Of a DNA stretch of 64,000 nucleotides, positions 1 to 11,731 are shown piece by piece. The position numbers and the translations under genes were made by a program. Position 1 is the first letter of the stretch. Each line of letters begins with the position of its first letter. Origin of the DNA: Phaeosaccion multiseriatum (lineage: Eukaryota > Ochrophyta, other classes); the NCBI GenBank assembly GCA_965112735.1, contig OZ218957.1, forward strand, positions 372,001-436,000, given 5' to 3'. The notes beneath the pieces are model-generated. The model saw only the letters and a list, made by a program, of their open reading frames with translations. It was not told where the DNA came from and did not search any database.

Positions 1-2732
1 CGCCTCCAACAGCTGCACCAGAGAGGCCGTCCAAGAGCCGTGGCCGTAGCTGTAGCCCGCCTGTTGCTGCTGCTGCTGCCCATCGGAAGGTGATGTTCCC
101 TCCTCCTCCCTGTGGCCCAGCACCACAAGCATAGCGATGAGAGGCTCCTTCTTGGCGAGCTTGCGAGGGGCCACCTTGCGGAAGCTCACCTACGGAGCAA
201 GGGGAAGGCAGCAGACGGCAGACGGCAAAGTGAGCGCGTATGTGTGTGTGTGTGTCGCGGAGGACCGCGCGAGGAGCGCACAGACAGGCCTTGTCCTAAG
301 CGATGCCCTGCCCCTTTGCTGCCTTTACCTTGAGTTTGTCGTCGACTTGTCCGTGCAAGCGGATGGCCCTGTGCGGCTCGCCCTCGAGCAGTGTGAGCAC
401 CGTCTCCGCCACTTGCTCCTTGAGGTCGAGGCGCCGCTCCAGATCGGACACGCGTAGGGCTCGCTGCGGCAAGTGCTGAGGTAAAGGGGAGGGGGGGGGG
501 GGGATGGCAAGCGGACGGGGCAGACATGAGGCCCCGCTACAGGGAAGAGTATCAACACCCGGCACGGCAAGGGAAATGGAAGGGTGGGGGGAGACAAGAC
601 AACGCATGGTAATGCAAGACAAAGTAAAGTAAGTTACACCTGCTTGACACCTGCTTGACACCTGCTTGACATCTGCTTGACACCTGCTTGACACATGCCT
701 CTCTTCGCACCGCACCTGTTCTTTCCGCCCCTCCCTCTCCTCCTCCTCCTCGTCCTCCTCCTCCTGCGCCTCTCTGCCCGTCACGAAGAGCGCTCTGAGT
801 AGGCCTCTGATCTGCACCTTCTCCAGCCCGTTGGCGTGCGCCAGGGAGTGGTGCACCAACGCGTCTGCCTGGCTCAGAAGGAGGCGACAGAACGCCGGGG
901 ACCCGTCCCGACCTGCGCGGCCGATCTCCTGCGCAGGAGGGGAGAGGGGCAAACATTTCGGAGCGTATGGGCAGGTAGAGAGTTAAGGAGCCGCACAGGT
1001 GTCAGAGCAGGGCAGGGCAGGGCAGGGCAGGGCAGGGCAGCGTCACCACAGAGGGAACAGTACGGAGGGAAGAAGAGGGAGGGAGGTGCTGTCTCTGCCG
1101 TTACACGCCCATACACTTACGCAAGGCGACAGTTACGGATTTACTGACTTACTGACCTGCACGTAGTTCTCGATGCTCTTGGGCATGTCCATATGAATCA
1201 CGCCCCTCACGCTGCTCATGTCCACGCCCAGCCCGAAGGCCACAGTGGCCACCACCACCCTTGCTTTGCCCCTCATGAAGCTTGCTTGCGCCTTCTGCCT
1301 GAGGCGTGCGTCCATCCCTCCGTGATAGCACACGCAGCTCACACCACGGCCCTGCAGCTGCTCCGACACCACCTGAGCCGTCACCTGTGGTGTGAAGGAT
1401 GCCACGCACGTCAAGGGGCGGGGTGCCAGCGGATGGCAGTGGATGGCAGAGGATGGGGAGGCGGGGGGGGGGGGCAGAGGAGGCACGGGGGGGAGGCGAA
1501 GGGAGGGGCGAAGGGAGGGGTGAAGGGAGGGGTGAAGGGAGGTCAGCTGGTGGTCACGGTGGATAGGGCTGTAACACACCCACGTACGCACGCGCGCACG
1601 CGCGCACGCACGCACGCACGCACGCACGCACATATCCACACACAAGGCAATTGACCCTGCCCCTCCTTGCCCTTTTCTTGCCCCTTGCAGGCCTGCAAGC
1701 ACTGCCGTGTGAGTACGAGTTTGAGTTTAGGGTATATATAGCGTACCTGTCTCCACACGTACACAATGACGGACCCCCTATCGTAGGGCCTGTTCTGAAG
1801 GAGCCGCTCCACCGCCGTCTGCTTCTCCTCCTCCCCCGCCACACGCTGCACAGAGATGCGAAGGTTGGGCCTATCCCAGGACCCCACTCGCACCCCGCCA
1901 CCGCCTGCTGTACCTCCAACAGCTGTACCACCAGCTGCTGTATGACCAACTGGTGCATCACAAGGGATGGGGCCTGTGGCGTGTGTAAGTTGGCGGAGCT
2001 CTTTGGAGCCGAGGTCCTGTGTCACACGAGCAGGATTGATGTGCAGCACCTCGCAGATGTTCGCCATCACGGCCTGAGGGGGGGGGGGGGAGGGGAGGGG
2101 AGAGAGGGGAGGGAGGGGAGGGGAGGGGAGGGAAGGGAGGGGAGGGGAGGGGAGGGAGGGGAGGGGAGATATTCGTGTTCGCCAGGGAAGGGGCAGCAGA
2201 AGCAGGGGGGGAGAAGCCGCACCAGCGTCAGGAGAGCGAGGCAGAGGGGCGGGGCAGGAGAAGGGTGGAGGTAGAGGAGGCAGGAGGAGAAGGTCGAGCT
2301 TGCCACACTCTTGCCACGCTCGGACGGCAACGCTCGGACGGCAGAGCGAGAGCGCCAAACACTAAGGACAATAAGAGAGCAGTCTCCACCCTCACCCTGA
2401 CATGGCCCGACCCACCCTCAGTCCTGACAACCTGACCCACCCTCAGTCCTGACACCCTGACCCACCCTCAGTCCTGACACCCTTCGTCCTGACACCCCCC
2501 ACGCACCTGGCTGGCGGTGGCGGTGAGGGCAAGCACGGCTTTGGGCCTCAGGTTGGGAATCTCATGGCGGAGGCGGAGGTAGCAGGGGCGGAAGTTGTGA
2601 CTCCACTGACTTATGCAGTGGGCCTCGTCCACGCACAGCAGAGACACCGGAGGCAGCGCCCCCGGGGTGGACACGAGGCGGCGGAAGGAGGCACTGCACA
2701 GCCGCTCGGGGGAGAGGAAGAGCACCTTCAGG

Positions 2733-2763
<31 letters not shown>

Positions 2764-3365
2764 GAGAGAGGGGGGGGGGGGGCAGGGGATAGTGCGTCGG
2801 GAAGGGGAAGGGGAAGGAGAAGAGGGAGGGGAGGAAAGGGAAGGGTAAGAGGGAGGGGAAAGGGACGGGGTAAGAGGAAGAGGAAAAGGCAGGAACGTTA
2901 GGAGCAGGATCTGACCTTGACGCGGCCGGCGCGGAGGTCAGACACGGTGGAGGCAATCTCTCGAAGGGTGCAGTGCTGACCCGATAGGGACGCCCCGGGC
3001 AGCTCGGGGGGGAGCTTGGACAGCTGCAGGGGACGGGTGGGGATGGCATTGGATGGCAGTGGATGAGGGGGGAGGGTGGTGAGGATAGGAAGGAAGAGAC
3101 GGCAGTGGATGGGGAGGGGGTGTGGCGAGAGAGGTGCGGCTGCGTTGGGCCACATGGGGATTCAAGACACCCAACTACACGCACCTGGTCCTCCATGAGC
3201 GACACGAGGGGAGACACGACGATGGTGATTCCGGGCAGCAGCAGAGCGGGCAGCTGGTACGCCAAGGACTTGCCTGTGGGATGGCAGTGGATGGCAGTGG
3301 ATGGGGGTGGATGGGGGTGAGGGTTAGTAGCCGGCACGTCAGGGCCTTGCTGGGGGGTTGTGTTG

Positions 3366-3418
<53 letters not shown>

Positions 3419-4499
3419 GTGTGTGTGTGTGTGTATGTGCGTGTGGGACGGGTGTGCACGGCGAAGGAGAGAGTGAGAGAGAAGAGAGCCAAAGCGTGAC
3501 ACACTGCCCAAAGGAGACAAACTGAGAAGAGCGGGAGAGAGGGGAGAGGACTTGTCGGCCCCACCGGTTCAAGTCTTCGCACTGCCTGACTGTCCCTCCC
3601 CCCCCCCTCCCCCCATCAACTGCCGTCCACTGCCATCCCCCCCCAAGTGACTTGCCTGTGCCAGTGGCAAGGACTAGTAAGCTGTTCCTCCCCTGTAGGG
3701 TCCTCTTCACGGCCCACTCCTGCCCCGCCCTGAAGCTGGAGTGTCCGAACACCGACCTCAGTGCCCTCCCCACCGTCAAGGGGCCCCTCTCCCTCTCCGT
3801 GTCCGGCATAGGAGGGGATCGAGCCTTGCCCTTGCCCTTACCCTTGCCCCTGCCCCTGCCCACGGCCTCGCCCTTTCGCTTCCTTTTGGCGGCGGGAAGC
3901 CCTCCCTCGCCGTCGCTGCCGTCGCTGTCGTCGCTGGTGTCGCTGTCACTGTCACTGTCACTGTCACTGTCACTGCCCATAAGCCTGCCCCTGCCTATAT
4001 GCCTGTCCCTGCCCACTTTCTCCACGTGCCCAACCTCCTCGAGCTCGATCCGTTCCCAGTCCTGCTCTTCCTCCATTGCCTCTTCCTCTTCCTCTTCCTC
4101 TTCCTCTTCCTCTCCGTCGTCCTCTTCGTCCGAGTAGGGGCTCTCTCCGCCGCTGTCAATCAGTTCACTCCACGGGCACAAGTCATGACTGCCCTCACTA
4201 CCCTCGCTCGCGTCGCCATCACAGTCGTCGTCGACACCACCCTCTCCATCTTCGAAGTCCTCATCCTCATCCTCATCCTCGCCATCACCCCCCCCTCCCT
4301 CAGCCTTGTCCTCCTCGTCGCCCCCCCCTGCTGCCCCGCTGCTGGCCCTGGCTTTCCTCTGCTGCCATCTGAACAGCGCCACTTGCAGAGCAAGGTCGTC
4401 TTGCGGCGCCTCTCCGCAGTCCTCGGCGGCGTACGCTGCGGCAGCGGCACTAATGGGAGGAGGAGATGCCTTGACCTGAGGAGCGCCTCCTTGCCCTTG

Positions 4500-4547
<48 letters not shown>

Positions 4548-5373
4548 GCTCTCCCGGAAGCGGGCCAGCTTGCTCGCCAGCGGCGCACACTCCATGCCCA
4601 CGATGTCGAAGTCGAAGCTTGCCTCGTCCTCCCCGGACTCGGAGCCGGAGTCGACAGTGGAAGATTCGGAGGACGACTCCTCAGCGCCCCCTCCTCCCTC
4701 GCTGCTGTCCCTCTTACTGTCACTGCCCACCCCTCTCTGACCCATATACCCCTGCTTGTGCCCCTGTTTGACAAGCTTGCAGGCGCGGGCTCTCCCTAGA
4801 CGCACCAGCTGCAGCTGCAGGAGACGGTCCACGAGCACCCCCTTGGAGCCGGCCAAGGACGGGGATGGCAGTAGACGGCTCTCCTTGAGGCGCGCCTTAA
4901 GCTCGGGTACGGTGAGGGCGGCGAAGCGCTTGTGCCACATCAGCCCTTGACGGTGCAGCCACTCCTCCTTAGAGCCCTTAGTAGAGCTCTTCTTACCCTT
5001 GGAAGATTGGCCTGCCCCTCCTGCTGCCTGCGCCCTTTGACTCTCCGGTCTGAGGCTGTGGAGCGCCACCTCGGGATTGTCCTCCGCCCACATAAACATG
5101 TCGCAACCCTCCCCCCGGGGCAGAGAGCAAGCGTAGAACCACCTGCCCTTGTTGCCGCCGGCCTTCTTGACCTTGAGCAGCTTGCACATACGCTGATGGC
5201 GAGGACACTTGGGGGCCAGCAGTCTGAGTTCGTCCTCCTCGGCCTGCCCGGCCTTTGACTTCGCCTTCTTGTCATTCAGCGTCGCCAGCTTTAAAGCCAC
5301 CCTCGCGCGGCGCCCCTCTTCCTCTTCCTCCTCCTCGTCGTCGTCATCCTCCTCCTCCTCCTGCTGCTGCTGC

Positions 5374-5405
<32 letters not shown>

Positions 5406-8400
5406 ATTCAACTCGTCCCTTCCTCCCTCCTTACCCATTCCCACTGCCATTGCCCTCGCCCCCCCTCCCCCTTCGCCCCCCGCCCCTCCCATGGCGTCGA
5501 GGCATTGCTCCAGAGGGTCCACCCCTCCGCGCTCGTGCCCCCTGCTGCGCCCGCCTCCCCCGCTGGGCCGCTGCGCCATTTCGCCAGAGACTGGATCTAG
5601 CACGGGCTTCCAACCCCCAGAGCCGCCGCTCTTCCACCTGGAGGGTCAAGGCCATGGGAGGAGGAGGAGGAGGAGGTGGTGGAAGTAGATGGCAGTGGAT
5701 GGCAGTGGATGGCAGTGGACGGCATGGGAGAGGAGGAGATGACAGTAGAGGGCATAGAGAAGAGGGACTGTCAGCACACCGCCACACGACAGAGAGAGAA
5801 AGCCGTCGTCGGACTAACCCCCTACCATCTGCCGCCATCCCCCTCCCCCTCTCCTCTGAACTCGACTCACTTGCTGTGGTAGCGCTCGTCCTGCTTCCTC
5901 CTCCAGAGCTTGTTCTTGGTCTTGCCGTTCCTGGTGCGCATGAGGCCCCTCTTTTTCATATCCATCCTTACGAAGTTGTCACTCACCTCCGGCGACCTGT
6001 GAGTTGAGCCCTTTGAGCCCTTCCTCTTGTTCACCCCCTTCGCAGCAGCAGGGGGAGCAACAGGAAGAGCGGCAGTCATATGGGCAGCCCCACCCCCCCG
6101 CGCCGCTGCCTTCCCCTTGGCTTTGGTGGCAGGCTCACTCCCCTCCGTCCCTTCCCGTCCCTGCTCATGCTCGCCAGTCCCGGCTCCGTTGGCGGAAAGT
6201 AGTTTGGGCCGTCTCTTGCCGCCGACACCGCCGGAGGCTGATGATGATGCTGAGGCTGCTCGCCCTCCTCCTCCCCCACTCGCTGCATTCTCCTTCCCTA
6301 CTCCCACCCCCTCCACTCCAGTGCTCTTCGCCCCCTTTCCGCGACCCTTTCCCTTCCCCTCGTGCTCCTCATTCTCCCACCTCTTCTCCCAATCCTGCTC
6401 CTCCTCCTCGGGCTCTGAATTGGTGCCCTCCAAGGCCTCTAAGGTGCCACCTCCACCAATGTCTTGGTGGCCATCTTCCTCTCCATCTTTGCAATCCATC
6501 CTGTCCAAGCCGTCTTCGGAGGAGCAATCAGCCCCTCGCTCTTCTCGCCCCTTCCCATGGGGCGAGCCAGGGCCTTCGCCCTCCTCCTCCTCCTTCTCCT
6601 CCTCCTTCTCCTCCTCCTCCTCCTCCTCCTCCTCCTCCTGCGCCCCCTGCCGCTGTCCCTGTCCCCCCCCCTGCTGCTGCCTCCACGGCTCGTCCCTCTC
6701 CTCCTGCCTCGTCAGCAGCGCCTCCCTGGCCTTCCTGTCCTCCTCCTGCTGCAGCGACTGCCGCACGCGCATCTGCCAGTCTCCATTAATAGAGGGGATG
6801 GCACCAGAAGGCCGAGCGGGGGCCGCCAGTGCCAGTGCTATGGACGGCCCGGCGGTCGCCGTGGGGTCGGCGGCTGTGGTGGAGCCTCGAGCTTGCCTCC
6901 CCCTCCCCCTCCCCCCCCTGGAGGACTTCCCCCTCCCCCCCCTAGAGGACTCGCCCCGGACACTTCTCGATGCCGCGGCCACCGCTGCTGCCGCCGTGCG
7001 GTCTCGCACGAGTCCCCTGGAGGGGAGAAGGTGCCCCACTCCTCCCGTCTCCATCGTCGTCGCTATGGCCATTGCCAGGCTGGCGGGGTCGCCCTGCTGT
7101 ATCACCAACTGCTGCTCCTCCTCTTGCTTCTTCCCTTGCATCTGTATTTGCTGTCTGCTCGGTGCAGTACCACTAACTGCTGCTGCTGGTGCTGCTGGTG
7201 CTGCCGTTGTTGCCGGCCTTGGCGCCGTCGCCACAGCTGCGGCAGCGGGTAGCGGGGTCGACAGGGGCGTTCCCGAGCGGGGCCTACCCGGGGGGGGCAG
7301 TCCCCAGTCCTCGTCCTCAGAGTCGGGCTGCTCGCCCGCCCCCCCTCGGCGCTGTGGAGCGACGGTCTTCACCTCCGGCGCTCTTCGAGGAGGAAGCATC
7401 TCTTTGCCCGGGATGACAAGTCGCTCCTCCTCGTCCTCATCCTCGTCCTCATCCTCGTCCTCCTCGTCCTCCTCGTCCTCCACCACCTCCTCCTCCTGCT
7501 CCTCCTCCCCCTCCCCCTCTTCACTGCGCCACCCCCCCTCTTCGTCACTGCTCTCTTCGCAGCGGTGCGTGCTTTTGGAATCCCCCATCTTGCCCTTCCC
7601 TGTGGTATTGGCCTTGCCTCCAGCTGTCCCCTTCACCCCCTCCTCCTTGCCCTTGCTCTTGACCTTCTCCTTGCCCTTGCCCTTCGCCTTCACCTTCCCC
7701 TTCCCCTTCCCCTTCCCCTTCCCCCTCCCCTTTCCCTCCCCCTCGGCCTCCTTGACTCTCGCCTTCTCCTCCTCCTCCTCCCTGCGTAGCTCCTTGACAC
7801 TTTCTTGCAGCGCCTGTGCCCGACGTGACGTCAGCACCTTGACTTTCCGCCCCTCTCTAGCCCCCCCCTCCAGCGCGTAGCTCGGGCCCGTGCGTGTGCG
7901 GCCGTACTGGTCTTTCGCACACAGAATGCTGTTCGGGGCCGCTTCCACCGTCGGAGCGAGGCGAGGGAGGCCGAACCGAGTGTCGTCCCTCGCAGGGCCT
8001 GCCGTGGAGGCACTGGCGGTGTCCACGTCGGCATGTTGACGTGCATGACGTGCAGAGGCAGAGTCTACTCCCCCCCCTCCCAGTGCTCGCACAGGCATGG
8101 ATGCAGAGACAGAGGCGGAGGCGGCGGCGGCGGCGGCGGCGGCCACACTCGTGAAGCTCGAGAGGCTCGTGCTCGTGAAGCTCGTCACCATGGAACGCGC
8201 CTCGAGCTTGGGCTTGAGCAGCGCCAACACCTTTCTCTGTGCCGCCGCCGCCGAAGAGGGGAGCGCCCTCCCGCCCATGCCCAGGCCGCCGCTGCCCAGC
8301 AAGGAGGGGCCGCTGACCTTACGGCCACTGCCACTCCCGGGGCTGGAGCTGCGGCTGTGGGGGCGAGGAGGCTTTCGAGCTCGCAGGGTCTGGAGGAGAG

Positions 8401-8823
8401 AGCGTAGCACGGGAAACCGGGAGGGAGGGGGGTACATGGGGGGGTCAGAGGCAAAGGACAGGGTGTGATGGGCGGCGTAGCGGCCGTCAGAGTCTCCTGT
8501 TGACCGGCAAGACAGGAAAAGGAGAGTGAAGAGGAATCCTCGCGGGATGTCATCCACGGTGTTGCAGACAGACTGGGCACACGGAGCGTAGAAGAGGGAG
8601 GGTGGGTGTGTGTCACCAATGGTATCACGGATGGTATCACCTTGGTGGCTCGGCCCTGCGTGAGCTTGTCGAGCTCTCTGAAGGCGGCGAGCGTCCGCTT
8701 GGAGGCGTTGGTCGTCTCCAGCTGCAAGGCCTCCAAGTCCGCTAGGCACGGCTTGCGCCTGTGCATCTTGAAGAAGCGCGCCTCCCACTGGTCCACCTCC
8801 TTGCGCAAGGCGGCCTCCATCAC
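1..8823 (-). CDS. RECQ4: RecQ4-type DNA helicase with Sld2-like N-terminus (partial, runs off left edge)
   Basis: ATP-dependent 3'-5' DNA helicase of the RecQ4 branch; in animals and plants this family acts in replication initiation and repair. Exons on the minus strand: 8823-8641, 8572-5871, 5637-3656, 3273-3185, 3023-2916, 2725-2507, 2073-1747, 1384-1157, 928-716, 463-329, 189-1; phases agree, giving at least 2125 codons (human RECQL4 has about 1208). Residues 1-61 (WEARFFKMHRRKPCLADLEA) match the Sld2/RecQ4 N-terminus. NFVRMDMKKR near residue 930 matches the second Sld2-like block. A GRF-type zinc finger (CPRH..RWFYAC..GCDMFMW, about 1105-1150) and a SAP-like helix pair (about 1195-1235) follow; I do not know these from animal RecQ4. 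Helicase motifs: ATGTGKS (about 1620), DEAHCISQWSHNFRP (about 1721), VATVAFGLGVD, EIGRAGRDG. RecQ4-specific ALRVSDLERRLDLKEQVAE follows motif VI. Long acidic and Q-rich inserts fill exons 2-3. Intron 3 uses a GC donor. Confidence 0.9.
636..690 (-). repeat. 11-bp tandem repeat carrying repeated 5' splice-site sequences
   Basis: Five copies of ACACCTGCTTG (one with a C-to-T change). Read on the RecQ4 sense strand each copy is CAAGCAGGTGT, a good CAG|GT donor. The array lies just after the donor I chose for RecQ4 exon 9 (716), so several alternative 5' splice sites are possible. Confidence 0.85.
3366..3437. repeat. (GT)n microsatellite in RecQ4 intron 3
   Basis: Nearly pure GT dinucleotides on the plus strand, interrupted by GC and AT steps. 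It sits within the GC-AG intron between exons 3 and 4. No coding role is seen. Confidence 0.9.
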
Positions 8824-9108
8824 TCTGCGCTGTCTTCTCCCTAGTTCACCTTTGTCATTTCTTGTACGCTTCCTGCCCCCCCAGATTTCCCTTCTACTGA
8901 ACCCCTTAGCATTGCGAAGGTCCTCTAGTAGTCTTTGACATCTAAAAACAAGCAGCAGCAGTGGTGGGGCAGTCTGAGGAGGAAGGGAGAGGGATCGGGA
9001 AGGAGGAATAGGGGTCGGATTTAAAAAATCGTTGACTTACGTATCTCCCCTCCGAGACATCGATCCATCATTGGATCCATCGAGGAGCGGCGAAGACAAA
9101 AAAGAACG
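8824..9108. promoter_or_regulatory. Shared 5' intergenic region of RecQ4 and CZIB
   Basis: This 285-bp gap lies between the start codons of two divergent genes, so it must hold both 5' UTRs and at least one promoter. I see no clear TATA box or other known element; the stretch near 9020-9030 is locally AT-rich. Confidence 0.5.
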
Positions 9109-10756
9109 ATGCCTGTCTTTGTGCTTTATGTGAAGGCGGAGCTGGAGAACATCGCCAGCGTGAAGGCGAAGGAGAACAACACGTGAGCTTTTGTCTTTCT
9201 CCGTATTCCGCCTCCTGTTTCCCTTTTTTTCCCTCTCTCTTCCCTCTCTCACGCTTGGCGGGTACTGACTTACCAACCCCCTTCCCCTCTTCTGTACATG
9301 CAGCTGGATCTTGACTGTGGCATCGCCCGACGGGTCAGAGACGAGAGAAGGCGTGTACGTGACCAGCGAGGAGGAGCAAGAGCTCGAGGGATCCAGGTCA
9401 GTGAGGGGAGCACAGAGAGGGCCTATGCCTGTGCAGGAAGGACCCCTTCAGTGTGGTCTATCGAGGGGGCGACCGAGGAGTCGCAGCGATGCCATGTTGG
9501 AGGCCAATGGGGGAGAGGGACGGGGGGGGAGGGCATGCCCTTCGCTCCTCTGTAGGCCTTACGAGATGATGCCGTGATAGGGTAGCCCCCCTCCTGCCCG
9601 TCTACCGTACGCGCATAAGTGTGCGTGCGTGCCCAGGCCGCCGTCTGTGAGGGCAAACTCCTCATCTTCCTGCTCCTGTCTGCTCCCTCTAACGCCTCGC
9701 CAGGGGCAGCGCCCACCTGGTGATCAAGTTCAAAGACCAGCCCAAACAGGCCAGCCTCACCGTGCTGCCCTCCATGTGAGTCTATCAGTCCGGGACCTGA
9801 GCTGCTCTAAAAGTGGGTACCCGAACCTGCAATGCCTACCCCAAGTGTGCTCACCTCAGTTTCTTCGCTCGCTCCCTCTCTCTCTCGTGTGCACCCCCCC
9901 CTCCTATCCTCAGTCCTGTGAAGGGCAAGGGCAAGGCGCTCCCCCTCGGGGAGATGTCGGGCGAGCAGAGCGGAGAGTATGTGCCCATGGTACGAGGTGC
10001 ATGCGGGAACGGTCACGGAACGGTCCTTCTCGCAGGGGACGCGGAAGGGCATGGGCGAGGAGGGCCAGTCCCGACGGGCCCTGGCATGAGAGAAGGGTGG
10101 CTGCATGAGTGAAGCGAAGCTTTGCGAGTGGGATTGTCTCACATCCCCTCTGTTCCTGCCCTGCCCGCCCATACACAACACCTGTTGTGTGCCTCTCGTA
10201 TGCCTCTCATATGCCTCTCTCAGGCGGCGTTCGAGTGCCGCGGCATGGAGGTGCTAGCGTGGCACCCCTCTGAGTCAGACTTCGTTGTCACCAGCGCCGC
10301 CGAGGGGGGTACGGAGTTCAGGGAGGTAGATCTGATGGACGGAGAGGGCAGGTGAGTGGGAAGGCCGGAGGGGGGGATGGCAGTGTATGGAGAGAGCAGA
10401 TGGGAGGGGGAGGTTGGCAGAGGGTGAAGAGAGTAGGTGTGGGAGGGAGAGGGGTCGAAGAGAGAGAGAGCGAGCTAGAGGTTCTGTGTGTGTGTGAGAG
10501 AGAGAGGGGAGGGGTCGAAGGGAGAGGTCAAGCTAGAGGTCCTGTGTGTGTGAGAGAGAGAGGTGAGGGGTCGAAGAGAGGGGTCGAGAGTAAGCCGAGG
10601 AGGAGTTGCAGCGTGCCTTGCCCTGCCCTTTATGAGCAGCTCCACTGCGCCCCCACCCTGCCCATCTACTGCCATCCCAGCTGGTGCGACTACGACGAGA
10701 AGGGAGATGTGTCTGTCAGCGTGACCGATCTGGAGCACAAGGTGGAGGCTGTGTAG
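9109..10756 (+). CDS. CZIB: CZIB/DUF866 family protein lacking the CXXC zinc ligands
   Basis: Small conserved eukaryotic protein (human C1orf123/CZIB) of poorly known function. Exons 9109-9182, 9304-9396, 9704-9775, 9914-9989, 10224-10351, 10681-10756 join in frame to 172 residues, close to the family's usual length of about 160. The start FVLYVKAELENIASV matches the family N-terminus; RGSAHLVIKF, AAFECRGMEVLAWHP and WCDYDEKGDVSV match later blocks in order. In the human protein two CXXC pairs bind zinc, one before and one after the RGSA block. Here those positions read WILTVASPDGS and KFKDQPKQAS, so all four cysteines are gone while the rest of the fold signature is kept. The gene is divergent from RecQ4 and convergent with FTO. 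Confidence 0.87.
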
Positions 10757-10954
10757 CTCTGGCACTGGCTGTAAGACACCAACAGTACACCAACAGTACA
10801 CCAGCAGTACACCAACAGTACCACCAACAGTACCACCAACAGGCAGACAGACCTGCGAGGAAGGCAAGGCAGGAAGGCCCTTGTCGACCCAGGGGTGGGA
10901 CTGGCGTTGCGCGATGGCGGTCTGTTTGTGGGCTCTCGGGCGTTTGGGGAGGAA

Positions 10955-11078
10955 GTTTCTCTTGGTTAGGGGTGTTTCTCTTGGTTAGGGGTGTTTCTCT
11001 TGGTTAGGGGTGTTTCTCTTGGTTAGGGGTGTTTCTCTTGGTTAGGGGTGTTTCTCTTGGTTAGGGGTGTTTCTCGAG
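10955..11078 (+). repeat. 19-bp minisatellite, six full copies
   Basis: Six tandem copies of GTTTCTCTTGGTTAGGGGT begin at 10955, with a partial seventh ending GTTTCTCGAGG. The array lies between the convergent CZIB and FTO genes. Each unit contains TTAGGG but with a 19-bp period it is not telomeric. The rest of 10757-11731 holds GA and GAG microsatellites and no gene that I can support. Confidence 0.9.
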
Positions 11079-11144
11079 GCGCCATCAAAGGCGCTGCTCG
11101 GCAGGAGGGCAGCCTCCCTCGCTCATCGCTCATCCGATGCAAGA

Positions 11145-11197
<53 letters not shown>

Positions 11198-11731
11198 CAT
11201 CTCCTGCCGCCTTCCGCTGCCATCTCTTTCTGTGACGCGGCCCCTGCGCTGGCCGAGGATTTCCCCCCTCTCGCCCCCCTCTCCTCCCTCCGGCGTGGCC
11301 CACTGAGGGTAACCACCGAGGGTCACCTCTCCTCTGCGTCGCCTTCGAGGGAGGTCGGCAGCGGCGGCGGAGGAGGAGAAGGGGAAGGAGAAGAGGAAGG
11401 AGAAGGGGAAGGGGGTGTGTAGGGCAAGGGACGGAGCGATCGAGGGACAGAGGAGAGAACGACCGAGGGTTGTGCTGCTGCTGCACCACATACACACACA
11501 CACACAGCAGCCGAGTGCTTTGGCCTAACCCGTCTATACATCAGTCTGCGGACCCCTGTACTGTAGTCAGCCCAGCCCAGTTTCACCTTGAGTTTATTAT
11601 CTCGATGAGCTCCCAACGCTCCCAACCCATAGTCAGCTGTCCGCTGCCATCTGCTGCCATCTGGGTTCTGCTCCTGCCGTGGAATCGCCCACGGGGGCTC
11701 TCCCTCCTCCCCTTGTGGCAGGCTGCTGTAG

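Noticed and set aside
6027-7880. Long plus-strand open frame rich in Ser, Pro and Leu
   Set aside because: It is antisense to the acidic low-complexity exon 2 of RecQ4; GC-rich trinucleotide repeats keep all frames open.
10955-11078. Interstitial telomere made of TTAGGG
   Set aside because: The period is 19 bp, so TTAGGG is only part of a minisatellite unit.
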